A stretch of DNA of 21,584 bases from Ascoidea tarda (nom. inval.). Taxonomy: Eukaryota > Ascomycota > Saccharomycetes > Ascoideales > Ascoideaceae. The position numbers and the translations under genes were made by a program. Where the stretch lies: assembly GCA_030560485.1 (NCBI GenBank), contig JAKTTS010000260.1:1-21584 (forward strand), read 5' to 3'. Shown here piece after piece: positions 1 to 8,978 of the stretch; positions within the stretch are counted from its first letter, which is position 1; the number at the start of each line of letters is the position of its first letter. Below the pieces are notes generated by a model. The model searched no databases and was not told where the DNA came from. It saw only the letters and a program-made list of their open reading frames with translations.

Positions 1-380
1 TGAGTTTTAAACAAATGAATGTCAGTGATAGAAACGAGTAATTTGGATTTGCTTTCATGAATATAGCAATTCTTATTTGATTCACTGTGATCAGCATCCA
101 CAATTGTCAACAAATAAAATAGTAATGATAGAGAGCAATTTTTAAAATATTTGTTATCATGTAAAGTGAATAACCAGAGTTTATCAAAGGGTAGAAATGA
201 GAATAGTTTTTTGATTATGAAAAAGGGCAAATCGAATATAGTTAATTTTAAAATTGGTTTCTTTCTGTCATTGTTATTTAAATCAGTATTTGAATCATTA
301 CTTGCGTCAAGAGTTGTATCATTATAGTTGTTGAATATAAGTTGAAGACCTGCTTCATTGGAGCTATTTTCAGGGGACAT
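1..380 (-). CDS. F-box-like protein, N-terminal part (runs off the left edge)
   Basis: An ATG at 380-378 opens a minus-strand frame with no stop for 126 codons to the window edge, so the C-terminal part is missing. Residues 1-47 are Asn/Asp/Ser-rich and look disordered. Residues about 49-92 (DLPFFIIKKLFSFLPFDKLW and on) fit the F-box pattern: a Leu-Pro start, an Ile/Leu-rich helix, then F-x-x-L-P, then a hydrophobic stretch where 'cells' or 'lysine-tyrosine-phenylalanine' positions usually sit. F-box proteins bind Skp1 and present substrates to an SCF ubiquitin ligase; whether this one does so is inference, because the substrate-binding region lies outside the window. Codon composition and continuous openness support a real gene. 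It could also be another helical fungal protein with a chance match to the F-box. Confidence 0.6.
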   Translation of the reverse strand, partial: MSPENSSNEAGLQLIFNNYNDTTLDASNDSNTDLNNNDRKKPILKLTIFDLPFFIIKKLFSFLPFDKLWLFTLHDNKYFKNCSLSLLFYLLTIVDADHSESNKNCYIHESKSKLLVSITDIHLFKT

Positions 381-1051
381 TTTGAGTATAATAATAGGAA
401 AATTAACTTGATTGTGATAATTGTTTTTTTTTTTTGGAATGAAAATATTTTGATATAAAAGAATAATTATAACAAACTAGAAGGGATTTCAAAAGATATG
501 TTTAATTTTAAACTCAAAACATATACAATATCTGTTATATTCACTGAGTTGTTCAACAGTGATACTTCTAGTGGGAAAAAAAAAAAGCTTTTTCTGATTG
601 TTAAATTTCGAAGTCGATAAAAGCGAATCAAACATTCTGAAACGTCGAATCGTATATTTATTCAATCGTCATCACAGTAAAAAAATAGAAAGATAAGATT
701 CAGTAAATTGAAATCGTTGAGCTGGTATATCCATTTTGTTGTAATATTACTTTGTGTGATTGAATTTATAGGATTTTAATTTCACTGAAGTAAAATATAG
801 TTATAAATTCTACTGTGTATCATCGATTATAGAATATTTGTACATGTATTTGTATATTATAAACCTAAGTATCCAGGTTCTATAGTTTAAAAGTAACGCT
901 GTGATCTAGTCAGTTATTGAGTGATTGTATAGAATATATGCTTGTATTATATAGATTTAAATGAGATGTATAAGTGTGTATTTACAAGAAAATGCATCGA
1001 AAAAAGTTTCCAGCTCATGGGCTTATAGTTTTTCTTGTGGATGTTAGATGT
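381..1051. other. Intergenic region, F-box gene promoter and SDH5 3' flank
   Basis: This 670-base AT-rich stretch lies between the start of the F-box-like gene and the stop of SDH5, both on the minus strand. It should hold the F-box gene's promoter and the SDH5 3' end. A TATA-like run (TTTATATC on the minus strand, near 453-460) is the only promoter-like element I see. There are short poly-T and poly-A tracts near 424-435 and 577-588. I see no open frame, tRNA or repeat of note. Confidence 0.5.
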
Positions 1052-1558
1052 CTAATCCTTTTTATACTCGCTTAAATTAGGCATTCTGATAATATTTCCT
1101 TCTTCATTTTTGCTTGATTGTTGCAATAGTTTCAAAATTTTGCTGTCTTTCCACTCGTCCTTTAGAGGAGTCACATCGTAGTTTTCTGTTACCCAGTAGT
1201 ATATATCCCAATCGTTTAGATCCAATAGCTTATCATACTCGACTAGCTCATCGTAGGTTAGTTTGTGCAAGTACTTTTTAGCAAACTGCGATAGCAACAA
1301 GTCAGTTTCTAAGATACCTCTTTTTCTGGATTGATACAAGAGTCTAGCTCTCTTGACCTCTAAGGATTCATTTATTCTTGGAATGGGTTCAATCTTGATT
1401 TCCACTTCACTCTTATCAGGAATGTTGTTGATGTTGATGGCGTTTCGTTTGTTGGAATCAGAACACAACCAAACAGAAGAGTGAATGAAACGTCTCAAAC
1501 AGACCAAAGACCCACGAGAAACAAGACCACCGGAAGCCCTAAACAACAAGCCAACCAT
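1052..1558 (-). CDS. SDH5: Succinate dehydrogenase assembly factor 2, mitochondrial
   Basis: The core [20 protein letters not shown], followed by [31 protein letters not shown], is the signature of the Sdh5/Emi5 (SDHAF2) family. This small mitochondrial matrix protein is needed to attach FAD covalently to the flavoprotein subunit Sdh1 of complex II. I chose the ATG at 1558-1556. It gives 168 residues, close to the family's usual 160-170, and starts with a basic, acid-free leader ([16 protein letters not shown] and on through LRRF) that looks like a mitochondrial targeting sequence. An in-frame ATG at 1636 would add 26 residues ([11 protein letters not shown] and on) with acidic residues and no clear targeting character. 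The C-terminus, ending in ...NLSEYKKD, fits the family. The gene is followed on the same strand by the F-box-like gene and preceded by the PPR gene, each with its own intergenic space. Confidence 0.92.
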   Translation of the reverse strand: MVGLLFRASGGLVSRGSLVCLRRFIHSSVWLCSDSNKRNAININNIPDKSEVEIKIEPIPRINESLEVKRARLLYQSRKRGILETDLLLSQFAKKYLHKLTYDELVEYDKLLDLNDWDIYYWVTENYDVTPLKDEWKDSKILKLLQQSSKNEEGNIIRMPNLSEYKKD

Positions 1559-1828
1559 ACTGTTCTCTTTGAATGCCTTAATACTTCCTGGACCCTTTAA
1601 GCTCTGATAATAATGTTCCACAACTATTTTGTGCATTGATTTGATGGCAAAAGGTTACCCGTCGTAGTGGCTGCGTGTGCTGAGTGTGAACGCTGCGTGA
1701 GAGACGGTACTGCAGTTTACGCACTTTTCTGGAGGATATATACAACTTTTTGATTTGGGATCCATAAATAAAACAAGAACTATCCACTGGAAGAGCTGGA
1801 GTGAATGGGAAAATACAAAGGGTCAGGT
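1559..1828. promoter_or_regulatory. SDH5 upstream region
   Basis: This 270-base gap separates the SDH5 start from the stop of the upstream PPR gene on the same strand. It must hold the SDH5 promoter and the PPR gene's 3' end. The part nearest SDH5 is less AT-rich than the surroundings. No motif stands out clearly enough to name. Confidence 0.4.
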
Positions 1829-4000
1829 CTATTTTTTCAAAAGAGTTTGGGATTCCAAAAAGGATTCATACCCAGCTTTGTGAATTTTTATTCTGTCTTT
1901 GACCATCTGGGTTATGTCAATGTGCTTTAAATTGTTGAAATATGTTCTTCGTTGCATCTGGGTCTGTTCTGTATTTATCACCAAGTTCTTATTATCTATT
2001 TTGTTTCCAAATATGGGACAAACTCTGGTGCTTCTCCAATGTGCCCATTCGGAGGTAAAGGGGTTATCATTGGTCTTGTTATTCTGTAAACAATAAAGCC
2101 CTACTTTTGGCCATATCAATTCTCTTCTCACTTTGTTTCTTAGCTCAATTTCCTTCAGACTTAAAGGCTCAGTCAAATCCAATGGTTTTGCATGCGTTGT
2201 ATCGATTAAAGCCCTTGATTGCGCTCTCTTGATCCAATAATCTGCTTGTGGACAATTACCAGAACCAATAACACCAACCATATCTTTATATATGATTCTG
2301 AAAATTGGGATCCAATTTTTATAGAAACCAGCTTTAGTGGCTCCTCTTATTAAGTGACCAAAAGTTTCCGAATTTGGCCTCACTTTAAGATTTATCGTAA
2401 ATGTGTTATAAATCTCAAAGCACAAATCCAATCTTTCATATGTTGCGATGTGCTGTAAAAAACAGTTTAGAACAGCCCTTAAATAATTTCTCTCATTGTT
2501 CAAGTATAGTTCATTTTGATAAATTATTTTTTTAAATAATACCCATGCTGCATTGAGCTTAAGATTTGTATCAACTTTAATTTCTTTGTCCAATATTGTA
2601 TCCATTATCATTCTAATTGTAGCTTCGTCACAAAGGTTTTTATTCGATACGAGATACTCAAAAAATTCTCTAGTTATTAAATTTCTCTCACAATAATCTT
2701 TCATTATTACCCGAAAAAACTTGGAATTAAGCCTGATATTAAATTTGTTTGTAATATATCTCAAATATAATACTCTCCAGTATTTAGTGGGTAGTATTTT
2801 ATAAATTGTCGAAAACGTTGTTATATCGGGTTTTATATTAAACTCCTCCATTCGAGACAAAATTTTATTCAATCTAAAATAGGCCATTTTCTTATCAAGC
2901 TCTGTTGAAAATTGCGATAAACTTAAAAGCAATAAGTTGAACGTTTTTGTATTTGGTGCCAAATTTTCCATTATAAGCTGCTTATAAAGCCTATTTATTG
3001 CCTGCCACCTTTTAACTTTAAAGAAAAAATATATTGCATCATTATATGAATCTATAGTCCGGAGTTTGGTATACAAACGATCATTGGGCTTGAAAAGATC
3101 ATTTAGTATTTCGATAATTATCCCATTGGATTCTATTATACTTTTATAATGATAATTCTTATAAGTTAGCAAATAAACGTAATGCTCAAATACTTCTGTG
3201 TTTAAATTTTCTGGATTACTCGATAAGACTGGTATCTTAGAATAAGAGTTTCGATATATAGTATGTTTTTTAGAGTTTAAACCTGTCAAATGCCTTTCAC
3301 AATTTATATCTGAATGTGATTCTAAACCAAGATTTTTTTGTTCATTTCCACTGTCTATCTCTCTGAGTAAAAGTAATCTTTTCAAACGGTTTATCATCTT
3401 CACAAAATAGACACAATTTCGAGTATAATCTTCCAAAGGTTCGCCCCGCACAATAGTTTGCTCTTTAGATGTACTATCTTTTTTCTTATTATCTTTGTTC
3501 GATAGAGTCGTACTATCATCAATATTATTTTTGATTTTATTCAGTGGGTTTTCTTTCCCATTACTAATATCCTTCATTGTCTTTTGTTTGTGATGATTCA
3601 CCCGCTCTTTTGAATTAATCAGGATCTTTATAATGTTTGCTTGTTCATTGTCTCTGACCTCATTAATTTTCCCTGTATTATCAATATCTATTTTTTGACG
3701 ACCAGTTTCAAATAAATCAACGTCAATTTCCGAATATATATCATTATCGTTCTGTTTACTCTGTTTATTCCGCTTATTCTGTTCAGCACAGTCAAAACTA
3801 TGGTCATTTTTCGTTTGATTAGCTCTTGATTCTTCGATTATTTTCGAAGCCAAACTGTTCAGCGATTTGCCTTGTGCAGAGAGATTTCGAGAACCAGGGA
3901 GATTATTGAACTGTAACAAGGGCTTGTTTATGGCAGAGAAACACGTCCTTAATCTAACCTTGCAACAGCTACGAGCAGCAGCTTTAATCATTGCAAACAT
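1829..4000 (-). CDS. Mitochondrial PPR-like protein, unidentified
   Basis: The 723-residue product starts at the ATG at 4000-3998; the frame is open one codon further but only to a TTG. Residues 1-45 (MFAMIKAAARSCCKVRLRTC and on) are basic, rich in Ala, Ser and Arg, and lack acids, like a mitochondrial presequence. Residues 50-250 are charged, Asn/Lys-rich and probably disordered. Residues about 330-405 contain two helical repeats of PPR type, with the telling NLAPNTKTFNLLLLSL and NIKPDITTFSTIYKIL. A further PPR-like unit lies near 555-590 (VRPNSETFGHLIRGATKAG). PPR proteins bind organellar RNA, and in yeast they act on single mitochondrial transcripts in stability, processing or translation. 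These proteins diverge too fast for me to match this one to a named yeast factor; Ccm1/Dmr1 and the Aep and Pet309 groups were considered without a convincing match. Confidence 0.75.
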   Translation of the reverse strand: MFAMIKAAARSCCKVRLRTCFSAINKPLLQFNNLPGSRNLSAQGKSLNSLASKIIEESRANQTKNDHSFDCAEQNKRNKQSKQNDNDIYSEIDVDLFETGRQKIDIDNTGKINEVRDNEQANIIKILINSKERVNHHKQKTMKDISNGKENPLNKIKNNIDDSTTLSNKDNKKKDSTSKEQTIVRGEPLEDYTRNCVYFVKMINRLKRLLLLREIDSGNEQKNLGLESHSDINCERHLTGLNSKKHTIYRNSYSKIPVLSSNPENLNTEVFEHYVYLLTYKNYHYKSIIESNGIIIEILNDLFKPNDRLYTKLRTIDSYNDAIYFFFKVKRWQAINRLYKQLIMENLAPNTKTFNLLLLSLSQFSTELDKKMAYFRLNKILSRMEEFNIKPDITTFSTIYKILPTKYWRVLYLRYITNKFNIRLNSKFFRVIMKDYCERNLITREFFEYLVSNKNLCDEATIRMIMDTILDKEIKVDTNLKLNAAWVLFKKIIYQNELYLNNERNYLRAVLNCFLQHIATYERLDLCFEIYNTFTINLKVRPNSETFGHLIRGATKAGFYKNWIPIFRIIYKDMVGVIGSGNCPQADYWIKRAQSRALIDTTHAKPLDLTEPLSLKEIELRNKVRRELIWPKVGLYCLQNNKTNDNPFTSEWAHWRSTRVCPIFGNKIDNKNLVINTEQTQMQRRTYFNNLKHIDITQMVKDRIKIHKAGYESFLESQTLLKK

Positions 4001-4194
4001 CAACCCTTTCCCTCAAACACTCTCATAATATATCTCCAACCTGAGTGGATTACGGGCGATGGTTAGGGTGAAAAAAAAGTGAAATTTTCCAAAAAAAGAA
4101 CATCCGTCAGACTGGTCTCATTTATTACGTAAATCACTCTCTATATAATATAATAAGATGATATATCGACCTTAAAGCACAACTACTTTATGCT
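4001..4194. promoter_or_regulatory. PPR gene upstream region
   Basis: About 190 bases lie between the AIM23 stop and the PPR gene start, both on the minus strand. It contains GCGATG at 4056-4061 (plus strand), the core of the PAC element found in promoters of yeast ribosome-biogenesis genes. A six-base match is weak evidence. The part next to AIM23 is AT-rich. Confidence 0.3.
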
Positions 4195-6066
4195 TTATTC
4201 GATTTTCATAGCATGGAGAGCCTTTTGAATATCGGGAGGATTGCTAAGTATATTGTTTGCTTTGCAAATACTTTTCCGTAGAAAAGGATCAGCATCAGCA
4301 ACAGGATCCTGCGATTCTTCCATCTTGTCCATCATGGTTAGCAAAGTAGATGGGTTTGATATCGCACCACGCTTTCGAACACTAGTGAGTAAACTATCCA
4401 TTTTTCTATCAACAATAAAAGGGTTTTCCATAGGTATCCCTATGGGTCTTTGATTTTGTGTTTTTGGAAATAGTCGTGCAAGTACTTTACCAGGCTTTTG
4501 TGAGGGGGTATTTATGACTCGTTCATTAAGCTCTTGGGTTCTCAGATCCTTTTTTTTATCTTGGGATTTTTCATAAGGAGCTGTGTTTTTATTTTGAGCT
4601 TTTTCATGAGTAGCTGTGTTTTCATTTTCCAGAGTTTTTTTGGGTATTTCTTTAACATTTTTCAGTGTTTTATTTAACACTTGTTTTTGATTTGTAATTG
4701 TTTTTCCAGTATTCTTTACTGTTTGATCCAATCTTTGATTTCGAGGTTTATCTTTTGTAGAAATAGTTTCATTTATTATTGGCTTGGCTTTAGTCTTATT
4801 ATTTTTAGAATCTTCTTTTAATTCCACCTTTTCTGATTTTTCTGATTTTTCTGATTTTTCTGATTTTTCTGATTTTTTTGGTTTTTCTAACTCTATTGAT
4901 ACCTTGTTTTCATCAAGATTAGATTGTTCGTTGTCTTCTTTTGTTTCATTAAAAACAGACGCTAGTGACAGTGAAGGTTTCAATACCATTGTATAAGATG
5001 AATATAGATCACCGTAGTCTTTAACGCTTATGCCATGAGATTCTATAAATTCATCGGTTATCTCACGAATTTCTCCTATTAAAAGCTTTCGAGCTTTGAT
5101 AAAAACGAAATCATCAGGCTTCAATCTCTTATTCGAAATGGAGTTAATAATTATTGTAACTGTCTTTCCCTGGGTTAAAAACCTTGTTATTTCCTTCTTT
5201 TTTTGTGAATTTAAATCAGATTCAGAAATATTCCAATCAATTCTGACAGTTTTTTCTGCACTCTTTCTTTTCTTTTTCGCCTCAAAATACTCTATCTTTT
5301 TGGCAAATTTGGGATTCAACTCTTGTAATTTTTTTTTTCCTATTTCTTGCTCAATCCTTGGTAAAAGTACTTCATTAACAATCAATTTAAGAATGGGAAT
5401 GTCTTGTTCATCATACTGGACAATTGATGGACTAGAACCCAACTTTTTCAAATCTATATATTTTAATTGACATAACTTGTATAAATCTGTAATAGTCATT
5501 TGAACTGTCTTGTTGTTTGATAATGGATTGATAAAGTTAATCTTTCCGGATTTATTATTTCTAAAACAAGTTTTAGTCAAGTCTGCTAAATGAGAATCAA
5601 TTTTTAAATTTCCAGAAGCCCATTTATATCCATCTGAAATTTTAACTTCTGCAAATTTTTCTTGCGGGGTTTTTTCGACTATGTTTTTGTTTTTACTTTT
5701 AAATGAATTTTTTTTTTTTTTATTATTTTTATTTTTATTTTGACCTTTATTTTGATCTGAAGGTGCACTTACTTGTGTCTCTTTATCTGGATTTACTACT
5801 TTTCGACCTCCCAAAATATTCTTGGATTTGGATTTGGGTTTTGCAATAAGATTTGTATTACTGTCTATATTACCAATAGTATCAGTTGTTTTTTTACTGT
5901 CTTTTGGGTTGATTCTCGATTTTTTGAGTTTTCTTTCAAATGATGCGATAAAATCATCAACATTCAATTTTTTGATTTCCTTAGCTGAATTTATCGAAAC
6001 ATTTGAAAAACATCTTATCGTTCTATAATTTACGAAGCAACTCTTGTAAAATTTAGTGTTTAACAT
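4195..6066 (-). CDS. AIM23: Mitochondrial translation initiation factor 3 (Aim23 type)
   Basis: The product is 623 residues from the ATG at 6066-6064; an upstream TTG in frame is not a likely start. Residues 1-30 (MLNTKFYKSCFVNYRTIRCF and on) form a plausible mitochondrial presequence. Residues about 145-230 match the IF3 N-terminal domain in its Aim23 form (ITDLYKLCQLKYIDLKKLGS...VQYDEQDIPILKLI). Residues about 270-365 match the IF3 C-terminal domain (VRIDWNISESDLNSQKKKEI...LTQGKTVTIII...). Mitochondrial IF3 binds the small ribosomal subunit and keeps it free for initiation. Two things differ from the usual protein: a Lys/Asn-rich linker at 75-130, and a C-terminal extension of about 250 residues containing five Lys-Ser-Glu units. 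S. cerevisiae Aim23, as I recall, is about 356 residues long. Family assignment is confident; the role of the extension is unknown. Confidence 0.87.
   Translation of the reverse strand: MLNTKFYKSCFVNYRTIRCFSNVSINSAKEIKKLNVDDFIASFERKLKKSRINPKDSKKTTDTIGNIDSNTNLIAKPKSKSKNILGGRKVVNPDKETQVSAPSDQNKGQNKNKNNKKKKNSFKSKNKNIVEKTPQEKFAEVKISDGYKWASGNLKIDSHLADLTKTCFRNNKSGKINFINPLSNNKTVQMTITDLYKLCQLKYIDLKKLGSSPSIVQYDEQDIPILKLIVNEVLLPRIEQEIGKKKLQELNPKFAKKIEYFEAKKKRKSAEKTVRIDWNISESDLNSQKKKEITRFLTQGKTVTIIINSISNKRLKPDDFVFIKARKLLIGEIREITDEFIESHGISVKDYGDLYSSYTMVLKPSLSLASVFNETKEDNEQSNLDENKVSIELEKPKKSEKSEKSEKSEKSEKVELKEDSKNNKTKAKPIINETISTKDKPRNQRLDQTVKNTGKTITNQKQVLNKTLKNVKEIPKKTLENENTATHEKAQNKNTAPYEKSQDKKKDLRTQELNERVINTPSQKPGKVLARLFPKTQNQRPIGIPMENPFIVDRKMDSLLTSVRKRGAISNPSTLLTMMDKMEESQDPVADADPFLRKSICKANNILSNPPDIQKALHAMKIE
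4832..4876 (-). repeat. Five tandem 9-base units in AIM23 encoding Lys-Ser-Glu repeats
   Basis: Read on the plus strand, TCTGATTTT is repeated five times without interruption. On the coding strand it gives the SEKSEKSEK stretch in the C-terminal extension of the Aim23-like protein. Perfect identity of the units points to recent replication-slippage growth, and the length is likely to vary between strains. Confidence 0.9.
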
Positions 6067-6518
6067 CTTCAAATTTGGTAGTTGAATAAATATATTGTTG
6101 AATGTGAATATCCAAGGATGAAGAAACCTTCATCAATGAGAAATATTGATATCAGTTCATTGGAAGAAAAAACTCAAACTGAAAAATTTTAAAATTAGCT
6201 AGAAATACCTGAAAAAATAAACTGATGCTAGAACAATAGTGGTTTTCATACAGATATTCCCTTTAGAATTGGCATAAACTTAAATTAAACTATGCGACGC
6301 CAACCATACGGTGCTATTACCATATTTGTAAGCACTTTTGGTGCTTTTCTTTTTTCGCTTCCAATGGTGAACAATCACTTCAATGAAGATAATTTGTGTA
6401 TTTTACATAATAATTCAAATCTAACTTTACACTTATCATTAGAATATACAAAATTAACACGATTATTCTTGTTCATATAAAAACTGTTTACAAAAGAAAA
6501 ACCATTAGCTTTTAAATT
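6067..6518. other. Intergenic region between AIM23 and the decayed gene
   Basis: This 450-base AT-rich stretch holds the AIM23 promoter and the 3' flank of the decayed gene. A 62-codon plus-strand frame with an ATG at 6292 is open here and has one hydrophobic stretch near residues 8-25. It has no recognisable domain and is about the length expected by chance, so I do not call it a gene. Confidence 0.4.
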
Positions 6519-7500
6519 TCATATTGTTTTGTAACAAGAACTTCGTGTTAACTTGATATGTCTATTTGTTTCAATGAATTTAAAATTCATTGACTCTAAG
6601 GTTGAATCATCTTGACCAAAATGAAAATTCAATTCTTCATATATATTGCAAATTGCACTGGTGGATTTAATAACATTTAAATAATTTCTAAATATTTGGG
6701 CGAAGCATGCATAAACATAACAATTTTGAGTGAGCTCGGAAAGTATTCGACCCAAGAATCTGTCATAATTATTGGAGATATCATTTGATAAATTCAATAA
6801 TGCTTTTCTAATAGAGTAAGTAAATTTTGATTTTGCACTCAATGATAAATTTTCATAAATATTTTGGAAGCAATTCAAATAAATTTACCGCCCTTGCATT
6901 CTCTTCAAACCTTTGGAATACATCACAATTATTATCTACAATTGAGCCAATATATTTACTGAATCTGGAGTTGACGGTTATATTGGTTGGATGTGATTTT
7001 GATAGATCGAACAAATAGAGTTTTTACACTTCATGTATAGCCATTATAGTACAAACCATGATGAACATTATGCATTAGAGGTGGTTTGCAAAATAACCTG
7101 GGAGTTGAATTTCGTCCCAATTTTAAATTCTTTAATAGCTAATAATATATTTGCTTTTTCTTTGGATAAAAATTATCGTTATGAGCGAAAGTGTGTATTT
7201 CCATCATCGGAAATAAATAAGAATTCTTTATTGAAATGATTTGAAATCCCACCATAGAATAGGCCATCATCAGACATATCAACACACAAAGCATCAATAA
7301 AGGATTTAGTTTCGTAATCAAGTAAACTGCAGTAACAGTTTCATATGCATTTTTCAAAATTATCAATAAAAGGAATTTGATAAATATTTCTGATCTCTAT
7401 TCTCTATATATCCAATATATTTCAAACAATAACAGTTGTAAGTTATTCTCAGCTGAAGTCAAATCTGTATTCAGCAGTAAGAAGGTTATATTGTTGAAAC
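6519..7500 (-). pseudogene. Decayed protein gene of unknown family
   Basis: On the minus strand a series of protein-like stretches follows one another in changing frames. The longest open part, 6519-6878, ends in a stop at 6519 and reads as helical sequence (SIRKALLNLSNDISNNYDRF and on to ...TRSSCYKTI). Just upstream of it are stretches such as SKYIGSIVDNNCDVFQRFEE, then DALCVDMSDDGLFYGG, then the most distal, FLLLNTDLTSAENNLQLLLF, near 7400-7500. Their amino-acid makeup is that of real protein, not of translated AT-rich spacer. The gene is broken, with at least four interruptions over about 1 kb, and no start is left that I can identify. I do not recognise the family. The breaks could in part be assembly errors, but their number argues for true decay. 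Confidence 0.55.
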
Positions 7501-7912
7501 TGCAGAAAAACAAGAGAGAAAAACATCACAGGGATGGTCTGTATGGAGAGTGAAATGGCAACCCTTTCTACAACAAGCTTTTCTTTTGTACACCACAAAC
7601 CCAATGCAAGCCTAATACCTAGTCATGTGATCTATTTTCAAATGATAACAGTGGATAAAGACGGCGTCGGCAAATCTTGGTGCTCATCGATGCAGCAAAT
7701 AAAAAAAATAAGGATGCGTGAAAGCACAGAAACTTTAAGCCGGAAGCAGTAGCAATAATTTTATTGATGCTTAGCGTAGGATGTAATATAAAGGAGGATT
7801 TTGTGCTTTATTTTTTTTCTGATCACCCAGCCAGCCAATATCTTACTTTATTATTATTATTCCACATATTGCAATATCTATTCAAATTCGAAAATTTGCT
7901 CCTAAGGTAACA
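7501..7912. promoter_or_regulatory. Region between the decayed gene and the hypothetical gene
   Basis: About 410 bases separate the two, which are divergently oriented. It should contain the promoter of the plus-strand gene at 7913. A 72-codon plus-strand frame from an ATG at 7534 is open, but it has no recognisable domain. The last 120 bases are AT-rich with T-runs, as in yeast core promoters. Confidence 0.4.
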
Positions 7913-8658
7913 ATGGCTGTTCAAGTTTCCAAAGATAATCTATCTTTACTATCAAATTTTGAATTAAAAGATGTGGTTTTGAATTATATGAGCATCTTAG
8001 AAGATCGTGCATCACCAAAAGGTCAAACACACCATTTTTCAAACAAAAGTAACCGAGACACTTTTGATGAAACCAAAAATCAACTGGATGCAAACCAAGA
8101 GGTGAATCAAAATAAAAAAAACAATAATAAACCTATTGAAGAGGAATTTGAGTTTTTAGACCATCCAATGGTACCATCATTTGTTACTCCTCAAATCAAT
8201 CAAAACAAAAGATATCAAAAAAATTCATTATCATTAACCTTACTGTTGCCTGTTTTTGTTCCAGAGCCAGTTCCTTTTCTAGATTCAGAAAGAAAACCAA
8301 AAGAAAACCAAAAGAAAACCCAAACCAAATTTCAAATAAAAATCCAACGGAAAATTATATTCTCTCATCTGTTAATATAAATTTTATTGATTTTGCTCTA
8401 CTAAGCTCTGTTAAAGAACCAGCTCTTGTTTTAAAATTTAAATGTGAGAAACTAAGTGAAATCAAAAGTATAGATGAAATCAAAAAAATTGAAAATAACA
8501 ATTCATGTTCTCATCATCATCATTCAATTACTCATTCTGCTCCTTATCCTCATTCTTACAAACCCTGTTTTTCTCATCTTTTCTCTACTAGACCACATGT
8601 ATTTTTGAAAATCAATGCAAAGGCGCAAGACTCTAATTATTATACTGAAGATTGGTGA
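7913..8658 (+). CDS. Hypothetical protein with an apparent frameshift
   Basis: From an ATG in good context (AACAATGG) at 7913 a frame runs to 8380. A second frame overlaps it and continues to a TGA at 8656-8658, ending ...LKINAKAQDSNYYTEDW. The makeup of the two frames suggests one protein of about 245 residues. The reading switches around 8290-8330, in an A-rich stretch with repeated AAGAAAACC-like units. I tested GT...AG pairs for an intron that would join the frames and found none with both a usable 5' site and the right phase. So this is a frameshift, a sequence error in the A-rich repeat, or a gene recently broken. The N-terminus (MAVQVSKDNLSLLSNFELKD) is helical. The middle is Asn/Lys-rich and a four-His run lies near the C-terminus. 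I do not recognise the family. Confidence 0.5.
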
Positions 8659-8978
8659 CCGAACCATTTCATGTGTACAAGAAAGGGAAGTGTAAATGTA
8701 ATGCTAATAAGACGAATTTACAAACACAAAACGTATATTTACTTTAAACTGTACTATACATAGAGGTGCATCGAATAGATATCGAATAGATATCGAAAAT
8801 TTACCCGGATGTAAGGATGTGCGCACCGAGAGAAAAAAACGTGATTAACGAATGGAGAAAATACCACCAAGCTTAAAAGTAGTTGCTGCTTTTTACTTTA
8901 ATCTATCAAAATTTCCTAAGCGCTGAGAGATAATCGCTGATTCTGTACTATTATAAACGCTGACAACTAAAATTCAAC
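8659..8978. promoter_or_regulatory. SPO22 upstream region
   Basis: This 320-base region precedes the SPO22 start. It contains ACACAAAAC at 8724-8732, a near match to the Ndt80 middle sporulation element that fails at the last consensus position. It also has a tandem 11-base repeat at 8770-8791 and three copies of CGCTGA at 8921, 8935 and 8958. No URS1 (GGCGGC) element is present. Meiotic control is expected from the gene's role but is not proved by these motifs. Confidence 0.35.
8770..8791 (+). repeat. Two tandem copies of an 11-base unit
   Basis: ATCGAATAGAT occurs twice directly in tandem, and a third partial copy (ATCGAA) follows at 8792. It lies about 190-210 bases upstream of the SPO22 ATG. 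Confidence 0.85.

Noticed and set aside
1578-1787. 69-codon minus-strand frame upstream of SDH5
   Set aside because: Overlaps the SDH5 start region in another frame, has no domain, and its makeup looks like translated spacer.
6292-6480. 62-codon plus-strand frame with a hydrophobic stretch
   Set aside because: Length is near chance for this region, with no domain and no supporting context.
7534-7752. 72-codon plus-strand frame
   Set aside because: No recognisable features; it lies in the spacer between the decayed gene and the gene at 7913.
7913-8658. An intron joining the two frames of the hypothetical gene
   Set aside because: I compared the GT sites upstream with the AG sites downstream: the few combinations with correct phase lack a branch site or open onto a stop.
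8724-8732. Ndt80 middle sporulation element upstream of SPO22
   Set aside because: ACACAAAAC misses the last consensus position and lies about 250 bases from the start, so it is only noted, not called.
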